From positions 1 through 64,000 of the forward strand of contig NZ_FYEH01000015.1 in assembly GCF_900187945.1 (NCBI RefSeq): a DNA stretch of 64,000 nucleotides, read 5' to 3'. Below the pieces are notes generated by a model. That model ran no database searches. It was not told the origin of the DNA and saw only the letters and a list, made by a program, of their open reading frames with translations. The translations under genes were made by a program, and so were the position numbers. Below are positions 1-9,036 of the stretch, one piece after another. The DNA is from Arboricoccus pini. GTDB taxonomy: Bacteria; Pseudomonadota; Alphaproteobacteria; Geminicoccales; Geminicoccaceae. The first letter of the stretch is position 1, and each line of letters begins with the position of its first letter.

Positions 1-2
1 CC

Positions 3-182
3 CTGACCCCCGTGCGCGCTTATCTAAGCTGGCTGCGCGGCCAGGTGGCAAAGCTGCAGGATCAGGGCGTGCAGATCGATGCTATCGTCGAGGCGACCGA
101 CAGCGCGTCGCGAACCTACAAAGGCAGCTTTCCCATGGGCAGCGCCACGCGACCCCGACTCAAGCAGCCCGAAGGGCGGTAG
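3..182 (+). CDS. 3' end of an unidentified gene (partial)
   Basis: The last 59 codons of a gene that starts before the window. The frame is open from base 3 and stops at TAG (180-182). The tail is mostly one polar helix (LTPVRAYLSWLRGQVAKL) followed by a basic, probably disordered end. The TPVRAYL stretch recalls the C-terminal helix of MBL-fold metallohydrolases, but this is only a resemblance and no active-site motif lies inside the visible part. Frame 2 is also open across these bases, so the frame choice rests on the natural-looking amino-acid composition and on the stop just before the next gene. Function is not assigned. Confidence 0.4.
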   Translation: MTPVRAYLSWLRGQVAKLQDQGVQIDAIVEATDSASRTYKGSFPMGSATRPRLKQPEGR

Positions 183-205
183 CCATCAAGAAACCCCGGC
201 TCGCC

Positions 206-400
206 TCATGCGGACGGTAGCCTGCAGGTAAACTTGCGGATCAACCACCCGGGATGACCGGCGCTCCATTCGGCGGCATGGATCTGCGCCTGCCAAACGC
301 ACTGGTTCATGTTTGTGGCCTGGAACGGGATATTGAACCCCTGGCAATAGCTAGGTTTGGCGATAAGGCAGGCCAGTACGACCAACTCAACCATCTTCAC
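206..400 (-). CDS. Small secreted conserved protein (64 aa)
   Basis: A 64-residue protein with a hydrophobic start (MKMVELVVLACLIAKPSYC) that works as a short signal peptide or membrane anchor. It is followed by a small domain with three Cys (about residues 19, 34 and 59) and the pattern CVWQAQIHAAEWSAGHPGW. From memory, this pattern is typical of a widespread family of roughly 60-70 residue hypothetical proteins in Rhizobiales and Rhodospirillales, whose function is unknown. The conserved Cys suggest a disulfide in the periplasm. It stands alone between the partial gene at the window start and an RTX-like gene on the same strand. Confidence 0.7.
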   Translation of the reverse strand: MKMVELVVLACLIAKPSYCQGFNIPFQATNMNQCVWQAQIHAAEWSAGHPGWLIRKFTCRLPSA

Positions 401-500
401 TCCATTTCGACGATTCGAGAGAGGTTAGACTCGACTACAACCATGGCTGCCCTGCCCCTTGTTCGTTCGTCCAAGGCGCTGTCGGGCTGGCGGGGACGAG

Positions 501-875
501 TTAGGCGATGGGTATTACCAAGCACGGATCGGTGGCGGTGCTGGCGCCGCTGAGTTTCATCTTGTCGACGCCGTTGGCAGAGGTGCCTACCGGGTCCATG
601 CCGCTGAACGGACTGCACGCAAAGCAATCGGCGCCTCGACCACCACAAAACGTTTCAGTGCGTTGACCGCCCGCCAAGTCGTTGGCGGCAGTATTGAGAC
701 GGATGAGATCATCGGCGGGCCCGCCATGGATCCTATCCGCCCCGGGACCGCCGGTACCATTCAGCGAATCGACAAGATCGCTGGGCCTGCCGCCGGCCAC
801 ATCACTCGTCACGGTGGCCGACACCGTCGACGTCGCGATCGTTTCATTGGCACTCACGCCAGTAAAACTCACCAT
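501..875 (-). CDS. Short RTX-like calcium-binding-repeat protein, probably eroded
   Basis: Translation from ATG at 875 gives 124 residues. I chose this start over the ATG at 950 because GGGGAA lies 7 bases upstream and the preceding DNA is AT-rich, as in a promoter. Residues about 44-105 contain weakened glycine/aspartate nonapeptides (GGPGADRIHGGPADDLIRL, GGRGADCFAC) and an ending like 'NGVDKMKLSGAS', the usual closing block of RTX repeats. Two Cys replace residues that are normally aliphatic or Asp. Intact family members are far longer and are exported by type I secretion, so this is probably a truncated or decaying copy. The alternative is a genuinely short repeat protein. No transporter genes are adjacent. 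Confidence 0.5.
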   Translation of the reverse strand: MVSFTGVSANETIATSTVSATVTSDVAGGRPSDLVDSLNGTGGPGADRIHGGPADDLIRLNTAANDLAGGQRTETFCGGRGADCFACSPFSGMDPVGTSANGVDKMKLSGASTATDPCLVIPIA

Positions 876-1343
876 TTTTATATTCCCCGCATCTATCTTG
901 ATTTTTACACTGTAATCAAACGATGGACGGTCCAAGTAAGTTCGGCCCATCGTCGCGTCGTCGAAGGGCCATGCCTCGACGGCGCTGGTGAAGTCGGGCG
1001 ACCCGTTACCGCGTCGTCGCCAGCGAACCGAAAGACTAGCCTCCGCGTCAGCTGCGACTTTAAGGGGGCCCCGCCACGATGGATCGCGCCACGTCCCGTC
1101 GCCCGCAATTCAACCCTCATCATGCTTAACAAAACGATGGGGTGATTTATTCGCGTGCTAGCGCAACGCAGCAAAATTGACGCGCGCACCGATGCGGGAG
1201 GTGTTGGCCTAGGCTCGCTTCAAGGCCCGGCCGGGCGCTAACGCCATGTTAATCCCTTGTCGTTAGCCTTTGCGCAGATCTGCTCGGGACAAGGACAGAA
1301 TGGCGAAGCTCGTGATCCCTTGCGCCAGCGCGGCCGTAAGGTC
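876..1343. other. Intergenic region without a recognisable gene
   Basis: This 468-base stretch separates the minus-strand RTX-like gene from the plus-strand O-GlcNAc transferase, so it should carry two divergent promoters. An AT-rich patch at about 880-925 sits just upstream of the RTX-like start, and another at 1125-1175 could serve the transferase. Open frames exist on both strands, but their arginine- and serine-rich translations look like shadows of GC-rich DNA. I see no operator-like palindrome or RNA gene. Confidence 0.5.
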
Positions 1344-3581
1344 ATGCTAGACGAGACCTTGGCGTCTGCGGCGTCCTCCGCCTCCTGCCCGACCCGGGCA
1401 GCGATCGCGACGGAACTGCTGGCGGAAGGCCACGCCCTGATCCAGGCCGCGTGCCCCTTGGAGGGTATCGAGGTGCTGCGGCGCGCACTGGCCCTCGACC
1501 CCACCTCGCTGCAGGCCCATGCGGCCCTGGGCCAGGTCTTGACGGACCAGGGGGATCTGCCCGGTGCCTTTGCCGTCTACGAGGCGGCACTGGCCCTCGA
1601 TCCCGACCATTACCTCATGACCCTGAAGCGCGCCGACCTCCTCGTGGCGGCGGGCTTCAAGGCCGAGGCCCTGGCAGCTTACGACCGGGCCTTGGCGATC
1701 GCACCGCGCCTGCCGGCGGTGCTCTCCAACCGGGGCAACGTGCTGCGCCAGCTCGGGCGTTTCGAGGCAGCCCTGGCCGATCATGACGAGGCGGTGGCCG
1801 GCGATCCCCTGGATGGCGGTCTCTGGTGCAACCGGGCCGCCGTGCTGGGCGATCTCGGGCACCTCGATGAGGCGCTGGCCTCCTACGACCGGGCGCTTGC
1901 CTGCCGACCCGACCATCCCGTCATCCTGACCAGCCGCGGCTTCATCCTGGGGCGCCTCGGCCGGTTTAAGGAGGCACTGGACTTGCACGAGCGCGCTCTG
2001 GCGCTTGATCCCGGCTATGCCGTGGCGTGGCGCAACCTGGCCGTGACACTGAACGCGCTCAAGCGCTTTCAGGAAGCGGCGGCCGCCTATCTGAAGGCCC
2101 TGGAGCTCAAGCCCGGCGATCCCGACATCCTGTTCGGTCTGGCCAATCTCTTCATGCTGCTTGAGCGGCGCGAGGCCGCCTATTTCCTCTACGAACGTCT
2201 GGTCAAGGTGGCCCCGGACTTTCCGTTCGCGCAGGGGCTCTTCTTCGATGCCCGACTGCTGATCGGCAATTGGCAGGACCATGACGCCCATGTGGCGAGG
2301 CTCGAGGCAGGACTCGATGCCGCTCGGGACGTCGTCCTGCCTTTCGATGCGATGACCTGGAATGGCGATCCAGCGCGCGAGCTGGCGCTGGCATCGGCTT
2401 ATGTCGCCCGCCATTTCCCTGCCCAGCCCGCTCTGTGGCGCGGTGAACGCTACGGTCATGAGAGACTGAGGATCGCTTATGTGGGGCATGACTTCCATGA
2501 ACACGTGACACCGCATCTCATGGCAGGCGTGTTCGAGTCGCACGACCGCGCGCGCTTTGAGACCTTCGCGATCTCACAGGGGCAAAAGCGCGATCAGCCG
2601 ATGCGCCGCCGCCTCGAGGGCGCCTTCGATCATTTTCTCGACCTGGCGCACCTGACGGCGGGCCAGGTCGCCTCCTTGATGCGGGCGCATGAGATCGACA
2701 TCGCGATCGACCTCAAGGGGCATACGCACGCGAGCGAATGGAGCGTCATGGCGCATCGGCCAGCCCCGCTGCAGGTCAATTTCCTGGCCTTCCCCGGCAC
2801 GACCGGCGCGCCCTATCTGGATTATATCCTGGCCGACGCGTTCATCATTCCCGAGGCGAACCGGCGCTTCTTCAGTGAGAAGGTCGTCCATCTGCCGATC
2901 TCTTATCAGCCCAACGACCGGCATCGGGTCATCAGCCGGGTCGTGCCGACGCGCAAGGCGGCCGGACTGCCACCCACGGGATTCGTCTTTTGCAGCTTCA
3001 ACAAGTCGACCAAGATCAACCCCGCGATCTTCGACATCTGGATGCGCCTGCTGCGCGCTGTCGAGGGCAGCGTGCTCTGGCTGCTGGCCGGCGGGTCCGT
3101 CCACGCAGACCATATGCGGTGCGAGGCTGAGACCAGGGGCGTGGACGCGAACCGGCTGGTCTTCGCGCCGAGCGTGCCACCGGCCGACCATCTGGCGCGC
3201 ATGCGGCTGGCCGATCTCTTCCTCGACACGCTGCCCTTCAATGCGCATACGACGGCCAGCGACGCGCTCTGGGCGGGATTGCCGCTTTTGACCTGTGCCG
3301 GCCGGACCTTCGCCGCCCGTGCGGGCGGCAGCATCGTGCACGCCGCCGGCCTGCCCGAGCTCGTTACCCACTCGCTGGCCGCGTACGAGGAGGTGGCCCG
3401 CGCGCTGGCGCTTGATCCTGCACGATGCGCGGCGCTGAAGGAGCGCCTTGAACACGCCCGTTCGGCCTCGCCCTTGTTCGATACAGTCAGGTTCACCGCC
3501 GCCATCGAGCGGGCCTTCTCGATGATGCAGGCCAGGCACGAGGCCGGCCTGCCTCCCGCTCATTTCAGCGTGCCCGGCTAG
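1344..3581 (+). CDS. TPR-containing protein O-GlcNAc transferase, SPINDLY/GT41 type
   Basis: A 745-residue cytosolic glycosyltransferase that would move GlcNAc (or another sugar) from a nucleotide sugar onto Ser/Thr of proteins. Residues about 15-300 form seven or eight 34-residue TPR units (for example LGRFEAALADHDEAVAGDP). The rest is the GT41 domain: YVGHDFHEH with the conserved His, AFPGTTGAPYLDYILAD, FCSFNKSTKINP with the donor-binding Lys near residue 556, and NAHTTASDALWAGLPLLT near the end. All four blocks match the order in eukaryotic OGT. ATG 1344 is preferred over an in-frame start at 1257 because TAAGG precedes it and the upstream residues lack domain character. Bacterial members are often linked to flagellin or surface glycosylation, but no such genes are nearby. 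It is monocistronic. Confidence 0.9.
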   Translation: MLDETLASAASSASCPTRAAIATELLAEGHALIQAACPLEGIEVLRRALALDPTSLQAHAALGQVLTDQGDLPGAFAVYEAALALDPDHYLMTLKRADLLVAAGFKAEALAAYDRALAIAPRLPAVLSNRGNVLRQLGRFEAALADHDEAVAGDPLDGGLWCNRAAVLGDLGHLDEALASYDRALACRPDHPVILTSRGFILGRLGRFKEALDLHERALALDPGYAVAWRNLAVTLNALKRFQEAAAAYLKALELKPGDPDILFGLANLFMLLERREAAYFLYERLVKVAPDFPFAQGLFFDARLLIGNWQDHDAHVARLEAGLDAARDVVLPFDAMTWNGDPARELALASAYVARHFPAQPALWRGERYGHERLRIAYVGHDFHEHVTPHLMAGVFESHDRARFETFAISQGQKRDQPMRRRLEGAFDHFLDLAHLTAGQVASLMRAHEIDIAIDLKGHTHASEWSVMAHRPAPLQVNFLAFPGTTGAPYLDYILADAFIIPEANRRFFSEKVVHLPISYQPNDRHRVISRVVPTRKAAGLPPTGFVFCSFNKSTKINPAIFDIWMRLLRAVEGSVLWLLAGGSVHADHMRCEAETRGVDANRLVFAPSVPPADHLARMRLADLFLDTLPFNAHTTASDALWAGLPLLTCAGRTFAARAGGSIVHAAGLPELVTHSLAAYEEVARALALDPARCAALKERLEHARSASPLFDTVRFTAAIERAFSMMQARHEAGLPPAHFSVPG

Positions 3582-3888
3582 AATAGACGGTCTGGCCGGC
3601 GCTCGCTCCACCACCGTTCAGCACCTGCCAACCCGTGTCACGGCATGCGGCGACAAAGAGGGGTGGTCACTCCGCAGCATTTGGCCGCGGCCGATGGCGA
3701 TCCGCCAAAGCCGCCATCGCAACATTTGCGGGTGCTGGCCGGCCGTCATTGCATGGGGGCGCGAGAAAATGCCGCCGCGACGCCCCCCTCCAGCTTGCGT
3801 GCAAGACTATCCGGTAACCAGCGTCGCCTGCTTGCGCCAAACGGGCAATGTGCGGCTGCAGCTTCGAACACCCGGTGCGCCGGCACGT
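3582..3888. other. Convergent intergenic region, nothing recognised
   Basis: About 307 bases lie between the end of the O-GlcNAc transferase gene and the end of the minus-strand MFS gene. Both genes must terminate here, but I could not find a strong GC-rich hairpin followed by a T run. The open frames inside have compositions typical of non-coding GC-rich DNA. Confidence 0.4.
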
Positions 3889-5109
3889 TCAGCGGCGAGC
3901 ACGGAACTCGGTCGCGTAGAAGCCCAGCGCCACCAGTCCCAGCCCCACGCCGATCGTTGCCGTGAGCGGCCAGCCGCCCGCCTCGTAGGAGAGCGTGGCC
4001 GCCATCGAACCGACGGCGCCGCAGAGAAAGACCACCATCATGTAGACGGCGTTCAGCCGCCCCCTGATCTCCACGCCCAGCTCATAGACCGCCCGTTGGC
4101 TCAGGATCTGGTTGGTCTGCACAGCGGCGTCGAGAACGACGGCCGCGAAGGCGAGTGCCAGGATGGCACCGCTCAGCCCCGCCCAGCCGGCCAGGCCGAA
4201 GGCGGCGGCGAGCGTCGCCATGGCGATGCCGACCGCAGGCCTGGTATAGCCTCGATCGGCGAGGCGCCCGGCTATGGGTGCCATGAGCGCGCCGCCGGCA
4301 CCGGCCAGCGCGAAGAGCGCAATACCGCGCTGGCCAAAGCCTAGCGAATGCGAAAGGACAAGGGGCACTGCCGTCCAGAAGAGATTGAAGCCGGCGAACA
4401 TCAGGCCCTGATAGGCTGTGCGCCGCCGCAGCTCAGGCAGCGTGAGGAAGAGGCGCACAAGCGAGAGGAGGATCTGGCCATAATGCATGCCCGCCTGCGG
4501 CCGTCGCGTCGGCAGCATCCGCATGAGAATCAGGGCCAAGCCCAGCATGATGAGGGCCGAGACGACGAAGATACCCCGCCAGCCGACCAAGGCCGCGACG
4601 GAGCTGGAGAATGGCCTTGCCAGCATGATCCCGGTCAACAGGCCCGCCATCACGTTGCCGATGACGCGACCGCGCTGGCTGGGCGGCGTCAGATGCGAGG
4701 CGAGCGGGACCAGGATCTGCGCGCCGACCGAACAGAACCCGACCATGAAGGAGCCCGCAAAGAAAATCCAGGCATTGGAGGAGAACGCCACGATGAGCGA
4801 GCCCACGATGGCACCGCCGACGATGACCAGGATCAGCCGGCGATTTTCGACAAGATCAGCCAGCGACACCAGGAAGACAAGGCCGGCCCCATAACCAAGC
4901 TGGGTGACGGTGACGACGAGGCCGGCCAGTGCCGCGTGTAGACCGAGCTCAGGGCCGATCAACTCGATCAGAGGCTGGGCGTAATAGATGTTGGCGACCA
5001 TCGCCCCGCAGGCAAGCGCGAAGACGAAGGTCATGAGCGCGGAGGGTCCGCGTTCCGCCGGATCGTCAAGAACGGGCCGCCCGCCTGCGATCGGTTGAGC
5101 GTCTGCCAT
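3889..5109 (-). CDS. MFS transporter, DHA1 drug:H+ antiporter type
   Basis: A 406-residue inner-membrane protein with about twelve hydrophobic helices. The N-terminal NIYYAQPLIE motif marks the YnfM/AraJ-like branch of the major facilitator superfamily, which exports drugs, sugars or amino-acid derivatives in exchange for protons. The loop 'LADLVENRRLI' corresponds to MFS motif A. ATG 5109 is preferred over an upstream TTG because GAGGG lies 8 bases before it. It starts 20 bases after the aldo/keto reductase gene ends on the same strand, so the two are probably cotranscribed. A cargo related to the aldehyde or ketone handled by that enzyme is only an inference. Confidence 0.85.
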   Translation of the reverse strand: MADAQPIAGGRPVLDDPAERGPSALMTFVFALACGAMVANIYYAQPLIELIGPELGLHAALAGLVVTVTQLGYGAGLVFLVSLADLVENRRLILVIVGGAIVGSLIVAFSSNAWIFFAGSFMVGFCSVGAQILVPLASHLTPPSQRGRVIGNVMAGLLTGIMLARPFSSSVAALVGWRGIFVVSALIMLGLALILMRMLPTRRPQAGMHYGQILLSLVRLFLTLPELRRRTAYQGLMFAGFNLFWTAVPLVLSHSLGFGQRGIALFALAGAGGALMAPIAGRLADRGYTRPAVGIAMATLAAAFGLAGWAGLSGAILALAFAAVVLDAAVQTNQILSQRAVYELGVEIRGRLNAVYMMVVFLCGAVGSMAATLSYEAGGWPLTATIGVGLGLVALGFYATEFRARR

Positions 5110-5128
5110 CAGCTGCAATCCCTCGAAT

Positions 5129-6193
5129 TCAGACGCCGGCTTTGTCGATATGCGGCCCCAAAAGCGACTTGTCGGCCGGCGACAGCCTGTCCTTGGCGGC
5201 CTTTGCCTGATGCCAATAGGGATAGGCCAATGGCGGCCGACTCACCTCGTCTAGCCGGCCGATCTCCTCCGGCGAGAGAACGAGCGCAGCAGCCTGCAGG
5301 TTGTCGGCCAGTTGGGCCTCAGTGCGCGCGCCGATCACCAGGGAAGCCACCGCCGGTCGGGTCAGCAACCATGCGAGGGCGACCTGGGCGGCGGAAACTC
5401 CCCGCTTCTGGCCGATCTCGACCAGGATCTCGACGATGTCGAAGAGCCTTTCCTGGTCGTGCACCGGCGGCTCGCTCCAGTTCGCGAGCTGGCGGGTCCC
5501 CTCGGGCGTCGGCTTGCCGCGACGATGCTTGCCCGAGAGCAGACCGCCCGCGAGCGGGCTCCAGACCAGGAGTCCCAGGCCCTGGTCGAGCGACAAGGGG
5601 ACCAGCTCCTGTTCCGCTTCGCGTGCCTGGAGCGTGTAGTGGATCTGCTGGGCGACCGGACGGATGAAGCGGTTCTCATCGGCCACCTTGAGCGCCTTCA
5701 TGACGTGCCAGGCCGAGAAATTGGACACGCCCACATAACGGACCTTCCCCTGACGCACCAGCGTGTCCAGCGCCTCGAACGTCTCCTCGAGCGGCGTCAG
5801 CCCGTCCCACTGATGGAGCTGATAGAGATCGATATGCTCGATCTTCAGCCGCTTCAGGCTGGCATTGCAGGCCTCGATCAGATGCAGGCGCGAGAGCCCC
5901 GTGCCGTTCGGTCCCTCGCTCATGCGAAACCGCGCCTTGGTGGCGATCAACAGCTGCTGCCGGCGACCGGCAATGGCCTCGCCGACGATCTCCTCCGACA
6001 GGCCGGCCGAATAGACATCGGCCGTATCGAACAGATTGATCCCGGCCTCGAGGCACATGTCGACCTGCCGGCGGGCGCCGGCTACATCCGTGGAGCCGGT
6101 GGCGGCAAAGGCGCCCTTGCCGCCAAAGGTCATGGTCCCGAGGCAAAGCGTGGAGACGAGGAGGCCCGATCTACCGAGCTGGCGATATTCCAT
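5129..6193 (-). CDS. Aldo/keto reductase
   Basis: A 354-residue NADPH-dependent reductase of the TIM-barrel AKR superfamily, most like the Tas/YajO/YrpG group. The catalytic tetrad is visible: Asp and Tyr in LFDTADVYSAGLSEE, Lys in IATKARF and His in LYQLHQWDG. The start MEYRQLGRSGL is typical and is preceded by GGAGAA. It lies between two MFS exporter genes on the same strand, with gaps of 21 bases upstream and 19-20 bases downstream. This suggests an export-and-detoxification operon in which the enzyme reduces a carbonyl compound. The physiological substrate cannot be read from the sequence. Confidence 0.9.
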   Translation of the reverse strand: MEYRQLGRSGLLVSTLCLGTMTFGGKGAFAATGSTDVAGARRQVDMCLEAGINLFDTADVYSAGLSEEIVGEAIAGRRQQLLIATKARFRMSEGPNGTGLSRLHLIEACNASLKRLKIEHIDLYQLHQWDGLTPLEETFEALDTLVRQGKVRYVGVSNFSAWHVMKALKVADENRFIRPVAQQIHYTLQAREAEQELVPLSLDQGLGLLVWSPLAGGLLSGKHRRGKPTPEGTRQLANWSEPPVHDQERLFDIVEILVEIGQKRGVSAAQVALAWLLTRPAVASLVIGARTEAQLADNLQAAALVLSPEEIGRLDEVSRPPLAYPYWHQAKAAKDRLSPADKSLLGPHIDKAGV

Positions 6194-6214
6194 GGTCGTT
6201 CTCCGATCCTTGCG

Positions 6215-7618
6215 TTACCTCGCACCCGGCCGCACGGCATCGCCGGCGGCCGGGTGCAGGTCCCTGACATTGAAGAGCGCCACGACGGCCAGGGCCGCCA
6301 CGGCGAAGAAGGCCAGCCTGAAATCCAAAAGCGTGGGCGTTGCGCCATCGCCGCCGGCCAGTATGCCGCCCAGCCGCAGGCTGAGGGCGCCGACCGCGAC
6401 CCCCATGCCCAGCCCCATCTGCTGGATCATGTTGTAGAACGCGTTGGCGCCGCTCATCTCGCCCTCGGGCACGTCGGCGAAGGCCAGCGTATTCAGGGCT
6501 GTGAACTGCATCGAGCGGCAGAGCCCCGAGACGAAGAGAAGGAGCATCGTCAACAAGGGTGCCGAGAGCGGCGAGACGAAGGCGCAGCCCAGCGTCGTCA
6601 GGATGACAAGCAGGCCGTTGCCGACCAGAACCTGCTTGAAGGAGAAGCGCTTGAGCAGCGGCGTCGTCATGGGTTTCATGGCGAGGTTGCCGGCGAAGAC
6701 GACCAGGAGAAGCTGGCCCGCATGAAAGGCCGAGAGCCCATAGCCCAGCTGGAACAAGAGGGGCAGGAGGAAGGGAATGGCGGCGATCGCGATGCGAAAG
6801 AGCGAGCCGCTAAGGATGGTCATCCGGTAGCTCATCCGCGCCATGGCGCGAAGGTCGAGGAGCGGCTGGCGGCGATGCCGTGCATGGTAGATCGCGGCCA
6901 GGACCAGGGCAGCACCACAAAGGAGGACGAGCGGGGCCAGCCAGGAGGTGTTGCCGCCATGGCTCAGCATCTCCACCCCGGCCATGACACCCATGCAGGC
7001 AAGGCCGGTCAGGAAGAAGCCCGGCAGGTCGAAGGGCCTGCCGCGATCGCCCACCGTCGCCGGCACGATCTTGAATGCCAGGAGGAGAGCCAGGATGCCG
7101 AGCGGCAGATTGAGGAAAAAGATCCAACGCCAGGAGGTATAGCTCGTGATGAAACCGCCCAGCGGCGGCCCCAGGACGGGGGCGGCAAGGCCCGGCCAGG
7201 TTATGGTGGCGATGGCTCGCATGAGATCCCGCTTGGCGGTCGAGCGTAGCACGACGAGGCGTCCGACCGGTACCATCATCGCCCCACCGGCTCCCTGCAG
7301 GATACGGGCTGCCACGAAGCTCCAGAGGTTCGGGGCCAGGCCGCAAAGGACGGAGGCCAGGGTGAAAATCGTGATGGCGGCGGAAAAGACGGGACGGGCA
7401 CCAAAACGATCGGCGACCCAGCCGCTGGCCGGGATGAGAACCGCCAGCGTCAGGATATAGGAGGAAATACCGACATTGAGATCGACGGGACCCACATCGA
7501 ACGAATGCGCCATGGCCGGCAACGCTGTGACGATGACGGTCGCGTCCAGATTTTCCATGAAGAAGGTGCTGGCGACCAGGAGGGCCACGGCCGACACGCT
7601 CGAAACCCGCAAGCTCAT
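6215..7618 (-). CDS. MFS transporter, DHA2 (EmrB/QacA-like) drug exporter
   Basis: A 467-residue membrane protein of the 14-helix DHA2 family. It shows the N-terminal ENLDATVIVTALPAM signature of this family with a membrane Asp, motif A as GWVADRFGARPVF, and antiporter motif C as 'GPPLGGFITSYTSWRW'. It is the first gene of a probable three-gene minus-strand operon with the aldo/keto reductase and the DHA1 carrier. The 367 bases upstream would hold the promoter. No membrane-fusion partner (EmrA-like) or outer-membrane gene is near, so it probably acts as a single-component exporter. The substrate is unknown. Confidence 0.88.
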   Translation of the reverse strand: MSLRVSSVSAVALLVASTFFMENLDATVIVTALPAMAHSFDVGPVDLNVGISSYILTLAVLIPASGWVADRFGARPVFSAAITIFTLASVLCGLAPNLWSFVAARILQGAGGAMMVPVGRLVVLRSTAKRDLMRAIATITWPGLAAPVLGPPLGGFITSYTSWRWIFFLNLPLGILALLLAFKIVPATVGDRGRPFDLPGFFLTGLACMGVMAGVEMLSHGGNTSWLAPLVLLCGAALVLAAIYHARHRRQPLLDLRAMARMSYRMTILSGSLFRIAIAAIPFLLPLLFQLGYGLSAFHAGQLLLVVFAGNLAMKPMTTPLLKRFSFKQVLVGNGLLVILTTLGCAFVSPLSAPLLTMLLLFVSGLCRSMQFTALNTLAFADVPEGEMSGANAFYNMIQQMGLGMGVAVGALSLRLGGILAGGDGATPTLLDFRLAFFAVAALAVVALFNVRDLHPAAGDAVRPGAR

Positions 7619-7985
7619 CCTCCGCCTATGTACCGCACCGCAATATCGTGCATGCGCCCCGGCCGTAAACAGGCAGCGTCGAATTTTACCTGCCGGCGGG
7701 CCAGGAAGGCTGGAAGCGAAAGATCAGGAACATGACGGACCTCGTCCATACCGCCCGCCTGGCTGACCACGCGTCACGGCATCGCCGCCACGTTCCCCGC
7801 CGCCCGGGCGGCGGGGCAATTTAGTCCGGAGCGTGCCAGCGCATCCCGCCAGCGGCGCTGGCCGTCCCAAGCGCCTTCGGCATCGTCCGCCCTTGAGGTC
7901 CGGCCGGTCGCAAGAGACGGCCCTCGTCATCCCAGATCCGGCGCCTTGGCCGCCTATCCAAGCCGAATTTGGTCCGGCGCGACCG
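7619..7985. other. Promoter-containing intergenic region
   Basis: This 367-base stretch lies between the end of the minus-strand DHDPS-family gene (7986) and the start of the DHA2 exporter. It must contain the promoter of the exporter operon. I did not find a clear palindrome, riboswitch-like structure or gene. Open frames running through it are extensions of shadow frames from the neighbours. Confidence 0.4.
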
Positions 7986-8975
7986 CTAAGCCCGGAGATA
8001 GCCTTGGCCACCGGCCCGGGGCAAATGGCCCAGCAGCGTGAAGGCCGCCTGCAGCAAGGATGTGGGCAGCTCGTTACCGGAGATGGTGAGTGGCAGCGGC
8101 TGGTCCCGCCAGGCGTCGCCATGGGCCGCCAGATGATCGGCCGCGCGATTGGCGTTGGAAAAAGGATTGCCGAACGGCAACTCCGCCGCCGCGGCGAACA
8201 GGCCGGCCACCAGCTCGCTCATGACATTGGAGAGACGCTGCGCCGTCAGGGCCTCGCCCCGCGCGTGCAGATCCAGCAACGTACGAAGGAGCCGCCCGAA
8301 CACATTGCCGGTGCTGAGCAACCAGCCATCATAAGGCCCGGAGGGACCAAGCGCCTCCAGGTAGCCACCTTCGGCGCCACGCACGAAGGTGACCCCCTGG
8401 ATACGACCGGCCTTGGCAACCGTATCCTCGCCGCTCGTGTCCTTGAACATGCCAAGGCGCGGATTGGCGGCCAGTTCGCGCAAGGTCTCGGCCTCGATGC
8501 GACAATGTGTAATCTGCGGTAGCTGGTAAGCGGCGATCGGGCAACTCGTGGCGGCCAGCACCGCCTCGTAATGGGCGCGGATATCCGGCTGGCTGGCCTT
8601 GGCATCGATCGGCGGGCAGACGGCAAAGCCGACGAACTGGCCAGCACGGCCCTTGAGCCCCTCCAGCAGCCGCTCCACCTGCCGCGCGCGTTCGACTACT
8701 TCCTCGGTCGTCGGCCGCAGGATGCCGACCAGGAAGCGCGTATCGCCAAAGGTAGCCGCGTCGGTGGTCAGGCGCAGCAGGGCTTCGAGTTCGTCCATCG
8801 CCATTTCCCAGCCATCGCCGGTCGAGCCCGCCAGCAGGAATTGGCGCACGGCTGGCTGCATCGCGCGCAGATGCGCGGCCGTGCGCTGACTATCGAGGGC
8901 GACGCGGCCGCCGTCGCGGCGGTAATGGCAAAGGGCCGGAACCCAGAGGCGGTCGGTTTGATCGGGATTGGTCAT
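7986..8975 (-). CDS. Dihydrodipicolinate synthase / N-acetylneuraminate lyase family aldolase
   Basis: A 329-residue class I aldolase or dehydratase with a TIM barrel. The Schiff-base lysine is visible as K178 in MFKDTSG and the catalytic tyrosine as Y150 in IAAYQLPQ. The usual GTTGE loop is replaced by GSTGDG. In sugar-acid pathways such enzymes act on 2-keto-3-deoxy acids such as KDG, or on 5-keto-4-deoxyglucarate. That fits its place behind a GntR regulator and opposite two enolase-type dehydratases, which would make the 2-keto-3-deoxy acid. It follows the regulator on the same strand after about 60 bases. The exact substrate is inferred from context only. Confidence 0.85.
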   Translation of the reverse strand: MTNPDQTDRLWVPALCHYRRDGGRVALDSQRTAAHLRAMQPAVRQFLLAGSTGDGWEMAMDELEALLRLTTDAATFGDTRFLVGILRPTTEEVVERARQVERLLEGLKGRAGQFVGFAVCPPIDAKASQPDIRAHYEAVLAATSCPIAAYQLPQITHCRIEAETLRELAANPRLGMFKDTSGEDTVAKAGRIQGVTFVRGAEGGYLEALGPSGPYDGWLLSTGNVFGRLLRTLLDLHARGEALTAQRLSNVMSELVAGLFAAAAELPFGNPFSNANRAADHLAAHGDAWRDQPLPLTISGNELPTSLLQAAFTLLGHLPRAGGQGYLRA

Positions 8976-9036
8976 GAATGTCGCTGCCCTTCGTTATTTT
9001 GCCATCGCCGTTACCAGGGTCGACCGACCCCGTAGC

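Noticed and set aside
5312-7249. A 645-codon open frame on the plus strand opposite the aldo/keto reductase and DHA2 genes
   Set aside because: It is rich in Arg, His, Gln and Glu without any motif, and lies wholly antisense to two well-supported genes. This is the usual shadow of GC-rich coding DNA.
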